Positions 1-7,689 of a stretch of DNA of 64,000 bases are shown one piece after another (within the stretch, counting starts at the first letter, position 1; each line of letters starts with the position of its first letter). The position numbers and the translations under genes are program-made. Under the pieces are notes generated by a model. The model saw only the letters and a program-made list of their open reading frames with translations. It did no database searches and was not told the DNA's origin. Source of the stretch: Thiodiazotropha sp040507035 (lineage in GTDB: Bacteria; Pseudomonadota; Gammaproteobacteria; Chromatiales; Chromatiaceae); assembly GCA_040507035.1 (NCBI GenBank), contig JBEVVR010000014.1, positions 186,001 through 250,000 on the forward strand. The letters run 5' to 3'.

Positions 1-1
1 A

Positions 2-1732
2 TTCTCATTTTATAGTCCCAGTGCAGATGAAGTATCTCTAGTTATAGATAAGCATGGTAAAAGCTGGTCAATGAAGAGTGATGCCAATGGCAACTGGACA
101 GTAATACCCGATATTCCTAAACATCAATTAAATAATCTTTCATACCACTATCGAGTGCGTGTGGGACAGAGGGTCCGCAAGATAGCTGATCCACTGGCGC
201 GAAGAATAACGCGGGTAAACGGTAACTACAGATCATTCTTCCAACTGCTGAATTATCAATATCAAAACAGGAAATTTCGAGCACCCCCTGTAGAGAAAAT
301 TGTGATCTATGAGTCCCATCTGCCGGCACTCAGCCGGCATCCAAGTGCGCCTGTTAACAAAGAGATATACCGAGGTACCTATTTTGGGGCCTCATCAAAA
401 TACCTGCTTGACCATATTCAGCGCATGAAAGTTGCCATTGAGTTCCTTCCGCTGCATTACAACGATAAAGAGCTAGGAGGGGATTGGGGTTATTTTTCAG
501 TCTCTTATAGTGCAATGCGTAGCGACTTTGCCGTCGATGAAGAGAATGCCAACAGTGAAGTAATGAAATTGATTGATCTGCTTCATGGAAGGGGGGTGCC
601 GGTAATTCTTGATGTGGTATTCAACCATGGTGCCGAGCTTTGGGTTAAGGCGTGGGGTGAAAAAGTCGTTTATCGTAAGCTGCCTGAAGGCAGTTATTGT
701 AATGGTTCAGGCTGCGGGGCCACTGTCAAAACAGAAAATAGCCACATTCGCAAAACAATTATTGAAACCCTGCAAGACTTAGTCAAAACCTACAGGTTCG
801 ATGGTTTCAGATTTGACCTTGGGGCCTTGCATGACAAAGAAACAATGATTGAAATTGCCAGGCGTCTGCCAAACAGGATTTACCTGATCGCTGAACCATG
901 GGCCTTGGGAGGCAGTCAATGGGGAAAACAGGATATGAGCAAGGAATTCGCTCATACCCGCTGGGCCATCTGGAATGATGATTTTCGAGAACCGGCACGA
1001 AACTTCATCCAAGGCTATGGTGATCACCTCAATAGGGATCGGGTGATGAGGGCTATTGTCGGCAGTCACATTAAGGATGGGGGGTGGGCCTTGCGGCCCC
1101 AGCAAAGCATCAACTATATTTCGTGTCACGATGGGAAGACGTTGGCAGATCTGGTTGGCGGTGACAAACATAGAGTCTTTCTAGGCCTGTTTCTTCTGCT
1201 GACTTCTCAGGGTATTCCGATGATGGGGGAGGGCAGTGAATTCCTTTATACGAAACACGGACATGACAACAGTTATGATCGCCCCGACCTGAATCAGCTC
1301 GATTGGGCTAATGCAACTCAACACAGTGATCTTGTTGAGGCCGTCGGACAGCTTGTCTCCCTGAGGAGGCAGCTGAGTTATTTTCTCTATAAGGGGCATT
1401 TGAAGGTAAATGATCACAAGAGCTTCAGTTGGGATATCGACTGGATCTATCCCACAGGTTATCCTCACGATGACAATGTCAATGCCATTGCCTACATTAT
1501 TAGGCCACCAAGGAGATATAGACTTTGGAACAGAGCGAGACACGCTTTAATTGTTCTGCTTAATGGCAGTCATAGTGGGGTCGACTTTGCACTACCTGAT
1601 GGTGAATGGTCTGTTCTGGTCGATGGTCTGCGTTTAAAAGTCAATCCCTCTGGATTGAATATTGCTCCAAACGCTAAGGACCACTATCACCTGCAGCCGG
1701 GTACCTGTGCGATGTTGTCTCCCGTGGTTTAA
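2..1732 (+). CDS. GH13 glycogen-debranching / isoamylase-type glycosidase, 5' truncated by window edge
   Basis: The reading frame is already open at base 2, so the N terminus lies outside the window; the ATG at 71 is internal. The first ~45 codons look like the end of a CBM48/isoamylase N-domain. The four GH13 signatures follow in order: DVVFNH (region I), GFRFDLGAL with the nucleophile Asp (region II), AEPWALGG with the acid/base Glu (region III) and ISCHDG (region IV), which is the debranching-type form of the last motif. The family hydrolyses alpha-1,6 or alpha-1,4 links in glycogen-like glucans in the cytoplasm. A short beta domain closes the protein. Its exact class (GlgX, pullulanase or isoamylase) cannot be fixed without the missing start. 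Confidence 0.85.
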   Translation, partial: FSFYSPSADEVSLVIDKHGKSWSMKSDANGNWTVIPDIPKHQLNNLSYHYRVRVGQRVRKIADPLARRITRVNGNYRSFFQLLNYQYQNRKFRAPPVEKIVIYESHLPALSRHPSAPVNKEIYRGTYFGASSKYLLDHIQRMKVAIEFLPLHYNDKELGGDWGYFSVSYSAMRSDFAVDEENANSEVMKLIDLLHGRGVPVILDVVFNHGAELWVKAWGEKVVYRKLPEGSYCNGSGCGATVKTENSHIRKTIIETLQDLVKTYRFDGFRFDLGALHDKETMIEIARRLPNRIYLIAEPWALGGSQWGKQDMSKEFAHTRWAIWNDDFREPARNFIQGYGDHLNRDRVMRAIVGSHIKDGGWALRPQQSINYISCHDGKTLADLVGGDKHRVFLGLFLLLTSQGIPMMGEGSEFLYTKHGHDNSYDRPDLNQLDWANATQHSDLVEAVGQLVSLRRQLSYFLYKGHLKVNDHKSFSWDIDWIYPTGYPHDDNVNAIAYIIRPPRRYRLWNRARHALIVLLNGSHSGVDFALPDGEWSVLVDGLRLKVNPSGLNIAPNAKDHYHLQPGTCAMLSPVV

Positions 1733-1933
1733 TTGTTGAATGCAGCCAATCGATACGTCATATTCGCCGATTCAAGCCACAAGTTTAAAACCTGAAATCT
1801 CCACTTTAGCCTCTCACCAATGTCGATATTACGACGCTTCTCATTGTCAGAGAGTGGACAAGGATGCTCTCTGTTGTCTGTTTTGTTAGCTCAACATATT
1901 GATATCATGGTGCTTATTTAGGTTATAGGAGTA
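1733..1933. other. Intergenic region between the GH13 gene and the first nif-regulated gene
   Basis: No coding sequence is seen. It contains the NifA upstream activating site at 1845-1860 listed separately. I see no convincing terminator after the GH13 stop. Confidence 0.6.
1845..1860 (+). promoter_or_regulatory. NifA upstream activating sequence (TGT-N10-ACA)
   Basis: TGT at 1845-1847 and ACA at 1858-1860 are separated by exactly 10 bases. The site lies about 100-115 bp before the start point predicted from the sigma-54 promoter at 1934-1950, which is the usual distance for NifA binding sites. NifA binding is inferred. Confidence 0.7.
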
Positions 1934-1950
1934 TTGGTACGGGAATTGCC
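1934..1950 (+). promoter_or_regulatory. Sigma-54 (-24/-12) promoter
   Basis: The bases TTGGTACGGGAATTGCC match the TGGCAC(G)-N4-TTGC consensus with GG at 1936-1937 and GC at 1948-1949, 12 bases apart. It drives the unrecognised gene starting at 1988. Confidence 0.8.
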
Positions 1951-1987
1951 TTGATCACATGAATTTTATTTAAAGATCGAGGTAGTG

Positions 1988-2548
1988 ATGTTGTTACAAC
2001 AATACAAAGAGAGCGCTCTGCTTTTTAATGTCAATTTTCTTGAGGCTTGCAGCACCCAAGGCCTCTCCGGTTTTCGCGGTGAGCTGGTGTTGGTGGAAGG
2101 CGAAGTGGCGGATGCCAAGGGTCATGCCAAACCACCGGAAGAGGTGGTGCGGGGTGTTGCTCTGCTGGCCGACGAGAAGCTGAAGCTGGTAGTGGGCGCC
2201 ATCGATAAGCTCGACTTTTTCGATACCTTCGTGCAGAAGTACAAGGCCGACTTCTCACCACAGATGAAGGCGGTGATCTATGTGGTCAATCTGGAAAGCC
2301 CCGCCGTTGTCGAGGTCGACGGGATTGAGATCGTGCTTATTCCCATGAGCCAGGGGGTACCATGGAATGAGGTGATCGATGAGCTGGGTCTTGAGAAGAG
2401 TGACTTCAAGGGACAGTCAGCTGCCGACAAGATCGTCACCCTCTACGATGAGCTCAAGGGCTATAAGCCGAAGTACGCGAAGATCTCTCTGGATGAGCTC
2501 TACCAAATGGCCACAGACGAGGTGCGCGAAGGTTGGGGTGCAGTCTGA
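1988..2548 (+). CDS. Unrecognised 186-aa protein under its own NifA/sigma-54 promoter
   Basis: I do not recognise this family. The ATG at 1988 is preferred over the in-frame GTG at 1985 because GAGG at 1979-1982 sits 5 bases before it. The protein is soluble-looking, with no signal peptide or membrane segment, mixed hydrophobic beta-like stretches in the middle (FSPQMKAVIYVVNLES) and a helical C terminus ending in EVREGWGAV. Only one cysteine is present near the N terminus (EACST), so it is not itself an obvious Fe-S protein. A UAS, a sigma-54 promoter and the position directly before nifE suggest a role in nitrogen fixation; that is inference from context only. Confidence 0.75.
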   Translation: MLLQQYKESALLFNVNFLEACSTQGLSGFRGELVLVEGEVADAKGHAKPPEEVVRGVALLADEKLKLVVGAIDKLDFFDTFVQKYKADFSPQMKAVIYVVNLESPAVVEVDGIEIVLIPMSQGVPWNEVIDELGLEKSDFKGQSAADKIVTLYDELKGYKPKYAKISLDELYQMATDEVREGWGAV

Positions 2549-2561
2549 TCATTTTGTCTCT

Positions 2562-2585
2562 AGGTGCGGTGAGGCTGCCGCACCT
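2562..2585. terminator. Hairpin after the 186-aa gene
   Basis: AGGTGCGG (2562-2569) and CCGCACCT (2578-2585) form an 8-bp perfect stem with an 8-base loop, 13 bases after the stop codon. No T-tract follows, so it may be an attenuating or mRNA-stabilising hairpin rather than a full intrinsic terminator. Confidence 0.5.
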
Positions 2586-2627
2586 GATCCCCGCAATCTA
2601 GTCGCTTAGCCTCCAATCACGGCCTTT

Positions 2628-2648
2628 TGTTGTGTTTGCTACATGACA
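2628..2648 (+). promoter_or_regulatory. Two overlapping NifA upstream activating sequences
   Basis: Two perfect TGT-N10-ACA sites overlap: TGT 2628-2630 with ACA 2641-2643, and TGT 2633-2635 with ACA 2646-2648. They are offset by 5 bp, about half a helical turn. They lie roughly 70-85 bp before the predicted nifE transcription start. Confidence 0.65.
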
Positions 2649-2688
2649 ATTACCCTGAAAAGTTTTGTGAAAACAATTATCTAGCTAG

Positions 2689-2704
2689 TGGCATGTGGCT
2701 TGCA
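2689..2704 (+). promoter_or_regulatory. Sigma-54 promoter of nifENX
   Basis: TGGCATGTGGCTTGCA matches the -24/-12 consensus with GG at 2690-2691 and GC at 2702-2703. Since the start point should fall near 2715, translation cannot begin at the in-frame GTG at 2688; the ATG at 2745 is the nifE start. Confidence 0.8.
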
Positions 2705-2744
2705 TAGAAGACTCTATCCATTAATTGGGAGTCATAGCCGCAGC

Positions 2745-4163
2745 ATGAAACAGAAAGATATCGCCGCCCTGCTCGATGAGCCTGCGTGTGCCCACAACAA
2801 AAAATCGAAGTCAGGCTGCGCCAAGCCAAAGCCCGGTGCCACCGCCGGGGGCTGTGCCTTCGATGGGGCGCAGATCGCGCTGCTACCGATCGCCGACGTG
2901 GCCCATATCGTCCACGGATCGATCGCCTGCGCGGGCAGCTCATGGGATAACCGGGGCACCCGCTCCAGCGGGTCGCGGCTGTTTCGCATCGGCATGACCA
3001 CCGACCTTACCGAGCAGGATGTAATCATGGGGCGTGGTGAGAAGCGTCTCTTTCACTCCATCAAGCAGGCCATCGACAACTACAACCCCGCTGCGGTCTT
3101 TGTCTACAACACCTGTGTTCCCGCACTGATCGGTGACGACGTTGAGGCAGTCTGCAAGGCGGCCGAGTCACGTTGGGGGACAACCGTGGTGCCGGTGGAT
3201 GCGGCCGGGTTTTACGGCACCAAGAATCTGGGTAACCGCATCGCCGGGGAGGCGATGGTGAAATATGTCTGCGGTACTCGAGAGCCCGATCCACTCCCTG
3301 AAGCAGCACAGGCATTGGGTCACAGGATTCACGACATCACCCTGGTGGGTGAGTACAACATCGCCGGTGAACTCTGGCATGTGCTGCCGCTTTTCGATGA
3401 ACTCGGTCTGCGAGTTCTCTGCACCCTTTCGGGTGATGCCCGTTTTCGTGAAGTGCAGACCATGCATCGCTCGAAGGTCAACATGATGGTCTGTTCCAAG
3501 GCGATGATCAATGTGGCGCGCAAGCTGCAGGACGCCTTCGGCACCCCCTGGTTCGAGGGTAGCTTCTACGGCGTGCGGGATGTCTCCCAGGCACTCCGGG
3601 ATTTCGCCAGATTGATCGACGATGATGATCTCAATGTACGCACCGAGGCGCTGATCGCAAGGGAAGAGGCGAAGATCGATGAGGCATTGGCCCCCTGGCG
3701 CGAACGTTTGCGGGGTAAAAGGGTGCTGCTCTACACCGGCGGGGTGAAGTCCTGGTCGGTAATCGCGGCGCTGCAGGATCTGGGCATGGAGGTGGTCGCC
3801 ACCGGCACCAAGAAGTCCACCGAAGAGGACAAGGCCCGTATCCGTGAATTAATGGGAGAGGATGCGGTAATGCTGGAGGAGGGCAATCCCCGGGCTCTGA
3901 TCGACATTGTTCATCAGCGCAATGTTGATGTGCTGATTGCCGGCGGCCGCAACATGTATACCGCACTCAAGGCGCGTATCCCCTTCCTCGATATCAACCA
4001 GGAGCGTGAGTTCGGTTATGCCGGCTATGACGGCATGGTCGAATTGGCCCGCCAGCTGGTGTTGACCATCGAAAGCCCGGTCTGGCAACAGGTCAGAGAG
4101 CCCGCACCCTGGGCAATTAAGAACCCAACCGGCGGCAAACAATCACAGGGAGCAGGCCAATGA
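2745..4163 (+). CDS. nifE: Nitrogenase FeMo-cofactor scaffold protein NifE
   Basis: This 472-aa protein is the alpha-like half of the NifE2N2 scaffold on which the NifB product is matured to FeMo-co precursor. Cys37 (GGCAFDGA) and Cys62 (SIACAGSSWDNRG), plus a Cys in NTCVPAL, match the conserved cluster-ligand positions of NifE, and TGGVKSWS in the C-terminal third is typical of the NifD/NifE fold. A Cys-containing N-terminal tail (Cys15, Cys25) precedes the first ligand. The ATG at 2745 is chosen because the sigma-54 promoter overlaps the longer frame; GGGAG at 2727-2731 is a rather distant ribosome site. The stop overlaps the nifN start by ATGA, implying translational coupling. Confidence 0.95.
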   Translation: MKQKDIAALLDEPACAHNKKSKSGCAKPKPGATAGGCAFDGAQIALLPIADVAHIVHGSIACAGSSWDNRGTRSSGSRLFRIGMTTDLTEQDVIMGRGEKRLFHSIKQAIDNYNPAAVFVYNTCVPALIGDDVEAVCKAAESRWGTTVVPVDAAGFYGTKNLGNRIAGEAMVKYVCGTREPDPLPEAAQALGHRIHDITLVGEYNIAGELWHVLPLFDELGLRVLCTLSGDARFREVQTMHRSKVNMMVCSKAMINVARKLQDAFGTPWFEGSFYGVRDVSQALRDFARLIDDDDLNVRTEALIAREEAKIDEALAPWRERLRGKRVLLYTGGVKSWSVIAALQDLGMEVVATGTKKSTEEDKARIRELMGEDAVMLEEGNPRALIDIVHQRNVDVLIAGGRNMYTALKARIPFLDINQEREFGYAGYDGMVELARQLVLTIESPVWQQVREPAPWAIKNPTGGKQSQGAGQ

Positions 4164-5581
4164 CCGAGATCCTCAAACGCAACAAGGCCCTCTCCGTGAG
4201 TCCGTTGAAGGCGAGTCAGACCATTGGTGCCGCCCTTGCCTTTCTCGGTTTTCATCGTGCGATTCCCATGCTCCACGGTTCCCAGGGCTGTACCGCATTC
4301 GGCAAGGTCTTCTTCGTGCGCCACTTTCGCGAACCGATTCCGCTGCAGACCACGGCGATGGATCAGGTGACCACCGTCATGGGTTCCGAGGAGAGTGTGG
4401 TGGAGGGCCTGAAGACCATCGCCGGGAAGAATCAACCCGCGTTGCTGGGTGTGCCCACGACTGGACTCTCAGAGACCCAGGGCAGTGATGTGGGGATGGC
4501 GGTAAAGATGTTTCGTCAGAAGTATCCGGAGTTCGATGCCATTCCCGTGGTACCGGTCTCCACCCCCGACTACGCCGGCTGTCTCGAAACCGGTTTTGCC
4601 AAAGCGGTGGAGGCGATTATCAAAACCGTCGTCCCCGCGGCGAAGGATGCGGGGACCCAACCCGGGCGTCGGCGCCGACAGGTCAATATCCTGGTCGGTT
4701 CCTCGTTGACACCCGGCGACCTGGAAGAGTTGAAAGAGATTGTCGAGACCTTTGGTCTGCGCCCAGTGGTGATTCCCGATCTCTCGGACTCCCTTGACGG
4801 GCATCTGGGTGAGAGTGACTTCTCACCGCTGACCATCGGCGGCGCCCCGGTCTCCGAGCTGTTGACCCTGGGCGATGGGGTCGCCTCGCTGGTTATCGGG
4901 GCCTCCATGAACAAGGCGGCGGATCTGCTGCATGAGCTAACCGGCGTACCCGACTTTCGCTTCGATCATCTGATGGGTCTCGAGGCTGTCGATCAATTCA
5001 TCAATGTGCTGCATCAGATCTCCGCTGAGCCGGTGCCGGCAAAGCTCGAACGCCAACGGGCTCAGCTGCAGGACGCCATGCTCGATACCCACTTCATGCT
5101 GGGGATGGGTCGCTTCGCCCTGGCCGCCGATCCCGATCTTTTGAACGGCTTTACCCATATGCTTGCAGGGGTGGGTGCAGAGACGGTCGCGGCTGTCTCA
5201 CCGGTCAACGCACCTGTGCTGCGGTATAGTGCCACCAAACAGGTGAAGATCGGTGATCTTGAAGATCTGGAGAAACTGGCCGAGGCCAATGGCGCCGAGC
5301 TGTTGATTGCCAACTCCCATGGCGTCGAGAGCGCCGAACGTCTGGGTATACCGATCCTGCGTGCCGGCTTTCCCCAATATGACACCCTCGGTGGCTATCA
5401 AAAGACCTGGATCGGCTATCGGGGCACACGCCAGACCCTGTTCGATCTGGCCAACATCATGCTCACTCTGGAGAAGGGTGAGATCCATCCCTATCGCTCC
5501 ATGCTTGCACAGAAACCGGAATACCGGGAGGTGGCCCATGAGTCTGACGAGACGACTGCAGCTGGTGGGCTGCAACACTGA
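4160..5581 (+). CDS. nifN: Nitrogenase FeMo-cofactor scaffold protein NifN
   Basis: This 473-aa protein is the beta-like partner of NifE. The N terminus carries the NifN-type segment HGSQGCTAFGKVFFVRHFRE, with the Cys that ligates the P-cluster-like 4Fe-4S cluster, followed by the family stretch VMGSEESVVEGL. Length and colinearity with NifN are full. It begins inside the nifE stop (4160-4163) and ends 44 bases inside nifX, so the three genes form a tightly coupled unit behind the sigma-54 promoter at 2689. Confidence 0.95.
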   Translation: MTEILKRNKALSVSPLKASQTIGAALAFLGFHRAIPMLHGSQGCTAFGKVFFVRHFREPIPLQTTAMDQVTTVMGSEESVVEGLKTIAGKNQPALLGVPTTGLSETQGSDVGMAVKMFRQKYPEFDAIPVVPVSTPDYAGCLETGFAKAVEAIIKTVVPAAKDAGTQPGRRRRQVNILVGSSLTPGDLEELKEIVETFGLRPVVIPDLSDSLDGHLGESDFSPLTIGGAPVSELLTLGDGVASLVIGASMNKAADLLHELTGVPDFRFDHLMGLEAVDQFINVLHQISAEPVPAKLERQRAQLQDAMLDTHFMLGMGRFALAADPDLLNGFTHMLAGVGAETVAAVSPVNAPVLRYSATKQVKIGDLEDLEKLAEANGAELLIANSHGVESAERLGIPILRAGFPQYDTLGGYQKTWIGYRGTRQTLFDLANIMLTLEKGEIHPYRSMLAQKPEYREVAHESDETTAAGGLQH

Positions 5582-6023
5582 GGATCGGTGGATGTCGACC
5601 GCGCTCAAGGTGGCCTTTGCCACCAGTGACATGAAACATGTGGATCAACACTTCGGCGCCGCGCAATCGTTTGCCATCTATGCCCTCGATCAGGAGCAGG
5701 TCTGTTTCGTCGAGGCGATAGAATTCGGCAAGCTCGATATGGACGGCAACGAAGACAAGCTGGTGGTAAAGATCGAGGCCCTTGAGGGTTGCATAGCGGT
5801 CTACAGCCAGGCGGTTGGCGCCTCGGCCATCAACCAGTTAAAGGCCAAGGGTATCCAGCCGGTGAAGATATCACCGGGAGCGGCGATCAGTGGTCTGTTG
5901 GCCACCCTGCAGGATGAGCTGAGGCAGGGCCCCGGCAGCTGGCTGGCACGGGCGCTCCAGAATGCGACCCCTGCCGATCCCGCGCGCTTCGATGAGATGG
6001 AAGCGGATGGGTGGGAGGAATGA
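5538..6023 (+). CDS. nifX: Nitrogen fixation protein NifX (cofactor-binding)
   Basis: This 161-aa protein of the NifX/NifY/NafY dinitrogenase-iron-molybdenum cofactor family carries NifB-co and FeMo-co precursors between NifB and NifEN. The start MSLTRRLQLV matches the usual NifX N terminus, and the ATG at 5538 has GGGAGG at 5526-5531 just before it, although the frame stays open well upstream inside nifN. The characteristic VAFATSDMKHVDQHFG and an IAVYSQAVGASAINQLKA-type segment are present. A dispersed repeat begins at the last base of its stop codon. Confidence 0.92.
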   Translation: MSLTRRLQLVGCNTEDRWMSTALKVAFATSDMKHVDQHFGAAQSFAIYALDQEQVCFVEAIEFGKLDMDGNEDKLVVKIEALEGCIAVYSQAVGASAINQLKAKGIQPVKISPGAAISGLLATLQDELRQGPGSWLARALQNATPADPARFDEMEADGWEE

Positions 6024-6103
6024 GTCCGCAAATGAACGCGAATGAACGCAAATATTTTCGGTGCACCCCAAGGGCACTTCCTTCGGGCGCGGCAAGCCGC
6101 ACC
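6023..6103. repeat. Dispersed intergenic repeat (CGCAAATGAACG type) with palindromic tail, copy 1
   Basis: Bases 6023-6054 contain tandem units AACGC(G/A)AAT after AGTCCGC and differ by one base from a second copy at 57027-57058. A GC-rich tail follows (6060-6103) ending in GGCAAGCCGCACC, whose reverse complement core also occurs in the palindrome at 57139-57164. It sits between the nifX stop and the ribosome site of the next gene and does not code. Confidence 0.75.
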
Positions 6104-6119
6104 GTATCAGGATTTAACG

Positions 6120-6617
6120 ATGACAGAAGGTATGAGCGATAGCTCCACAATGCTGGCAGAGACGGCACGGGTCATCGATGTGAAGGATGGCATGCTGCTG
6201 GCGGAGACCGAGAGCCGCAGTGGCTGCAATCACTGCAGCGCCGACAACTGCACCACATCGGTGGTGGCCAAGCTCTTCGGTGTGAAGCGCAACCGCCTGG
6301 TGTTGGAGAACAGTCTCGGCGCCGAACCGGGGGACCGGGTGGTGATCGGTATACCCGATGCACTGTTGGTGCGGGCGTCGATCCTGGCTTATCTCCTGCC
6401 CCTGCTGTCGATGTTGGGGATGACAGCCATCGGCAAGATGATCGGTTTGCCAACAATCTGGTTAAGTATGCTGGCCCTGTTCGGCTTGGCAATGGGTTTT
6501 TTTATGGTCAATCGGGCAACTCGTGGTTGGACGTCGCAACGCTACAAACCTCAACTCATGAGGATTGAGGCGGCGCCGTATCAGCGGGTGGAAGTACCGA
6601 TATTAACGAGGAGTTAG
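6120..6617 (+). CDS. RseC/MucC family (SoxR-reducing system) membrane protein
   Basis: This 165-aa protein has an N-terminal small beta domain with clustered cysteines (SGCNHCSADNC, about residues 36-46), then two membrane segments (around residues 80-100 LVRASILAYLLPLLSM and 105-125), as in RseC. RseC proteins are linked with Rnf/Rsx electron-transport complexes, and in diazotrophs Rnf supplies low-potential electrons to nitrogenase. The ATG at 6120 is chosen because AGGA at 6109-6112 precedes it; the upstream in-frame ATG at 6042 lies inside the repeat. No rnf genes are in the window. A role in nitrogenase electron supply is inferred from position. Confidence 0.8.
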   Translation: MTEGMSDSSTMLAETARVIDVKDGMLLAETESRSGCNHCSADNCTTSVVAKLFGVKRNRLVLENSLGAEPGDRVVIGIPDALLVRASILAYLLPLLSMLGMTAIGKMIGLPTIWLSMLALFGLAMGFFMVNRATRGWTSQRYKPQLMRIEAAPYQRVEVPILTRS

Positions 6618-6621
6618 AGCA

Positions 6622-7095
6622 ATGAGTGAAGCAGTCGCGGAAGTCTTGGAGGACGATCCCGTCCTGGAAACGGATTTCGCCAAGGAGATGGTGAGGCAGA
6701 TGCGTGCCGTCGATACCTATGGCACATATGACAACTGGCCGGTGAGCAAGATTCTGGAGCCCTTCGTGCTCACCAAGGAGAAGAAGCGGGAGATTCCGGT
6801 GGTCGGTGATCCGGATGAGATCACCATGTCCCGGGTCAAGGCCTTCTACAACGCCATCTCGGCGATGATCGAGAAGGAGTGTGGTCTGATGGCGGTGCCG
6901 ATGTTGAATCTGACCCATGAGGGATTCGGTCGTGCACTGATCACCGTGGGCAAGCTGGTGGTGATGGACAAGACCCTGCGCGATGTGCACCGATTCGGTT
7001 ACCCGACCCTGTCGAAGATGAAGGATGAGGCCGACAAGCTGCTCTCGGTGGCGCTGGAGATTATCGGCCAGCATCCGAAAGTCGCCGGTATGTAG
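6622..7095 (+). CDS. NifX-associated nitrogen fixation protein (DUF269)
   Basis: This 157-aa protein matches the NifX-associated DUF269 family, which nearly always follows nifX and is thought to help FeMo-co synthesis or transfer. The mid-region with TYDNWPVSKILEPFVLT-type sequence and the segment ISAMIEKECGLMAVPMLNL followed by EGFGRALITVGKLVV are characteristic. It is soluble, without signal or membrane segments. It starts 4 bases after the rseC-like stop, with GAGGAG at 6609-6614 as ribosome site. Confidence 0.88.
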   Translation: MSEAVAEVLEDDPVLETDFAKEMVRQMRAVDTYGTYDNWPVSKILEPFVLTKEKKREIPVVGDPDEITMSRVKAFYNAISAMIEKECGLMAVPMLNLTHEGFGRALITVGKLVVMDKTLRDVHRFGYPTLSKMKDEADKLLSVALEIIGQHPKVAGM

Positions 7096-7110
7096 GTGAG
7101 GAGTTGAGCC

Positions 7111-7326
7111 ATGACCCCCGAAGAGTTGAAAGCGATGCAGAAGGCGGTAAAGCGAGCCAAGCGCATTGCCACCGAGAAGGCCGGTGAACTGCACGATCTG
7201 GTCGAGGATCGTCTGCCCGCCGCATTTGAAGAGATTCCCTCCATGGCCCAGGCGACTTACGACGCCTGTCAGGCATGGAAAGAGGCCGATGCCGCCTGCA
7301 AGGCGGCTGAAGCGGATATGAGTTGA
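7111..7326 (+). CDS. CCE_0567-family small metalloprotein (DUF683)
   Basis: This 71-aa helical protein matches the short CCE_0567/DUF683 family found after nifX and DUF269 in diazotrophs. Charged helices (MTPEELKAMQKAVKRAKRIA, then AQATYDACQAWKEADAACKA) suggest a two-helix hairpin that self-associates. Two cysteines lie in the second helix. A member from a cyanobacterium is known as a metal-binding nif-cluster protein; the exact job is unknown. GAGGAG precedes the start closely. Confidence 0.8.
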   Translation: MTPEELKAMQKAVKRAKRIATEKAGELHDLVEDRLPAAFEEIPSMAQATYDACQAWKEADAACKAAEADMS

Positions 7327-7336
7327 GGTAGTAACA

Positions 7337-7675
7337 ATGACGATGATTACAGGATTAACCCGGGGTGGTGAAGCGTACACACCCGCTTTCGTGATGGATA
7401 TCAATCAACAGAACTGTATCGGTTGCGGGCGCTGTTTCAAGGTCTGTCCCCGTGAGGTCTTCGATCTGATCGATCGTGACGAGGTCGAGGGCCTGGAGCT
7501 GGACGACTACGATGATGATGACGATATGTATGGCGACGACGATGACGGCTTCTCCGATGACACCGCCATGGTAATGAGCCTCAAGGATGCGATGGACTGT
7601 ATCGGTTGCGGCTCCTGTGCGCGAATCTGTCCGAAGAAGTGTTTCACCCATGAGCCTCAGACGGCCGCGGCCTGA
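7337..7675 (+). CDS. fdxB: nif-specific ferredoxin III, FdxB
   Basis: This 112-aa ferredoxin has two 4Fe-4S motifs: CIGCGRCFKVCP in the N-terminal half and CIGCGSCARICPKKC near the C terminus. Between them lies a strongly acidic loop of about 25 residues (DDYDDDDDMYGDDDDGFSDD). Family architecture and position after DUF269 and DUF683 match the nif-specific ferredoxin III. It is likely an electron donor for nitrogenase or for cofactor assembly in the cytoplasm. Confidence 0.92.
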   Translation: MTMITGLTRGGEAYTPAFVMDINQQNCIGCGRCFKVCPREVFDLIDRDEVEGLELDDYDDDDDMYGDDDDGFSDDTAMVMSLKDAMDCIGCGSCARICPKKCFTHEPQTAAA

Positions 7676-7689
7676 AGCGGAGTATACTG

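Noticed and set aside
779..1543. Minus-strand open frames inside the GH13 gene
   Set aside because: They are antisense to conserved catalytic motifs and show no family features of their own.
2688..2744. Extension of nifE to the GTG at 2688
   Set aside because: The sigma-54 promoter overlaps it, so it would not be transcribed.
6042..6119. N-terminal extension of the RseC-like protein
   Set aside because: It lies within the dispersed repeat, while the ATG at 6120 has a ribosome site.
6556..7404. Long 282-aa minus-strand frame across DUF269 and DUF683
   Set aside because: It is antisense to two recognised nif genes and has a low-complexity His/Gln-rich composition typical of shadow frames.
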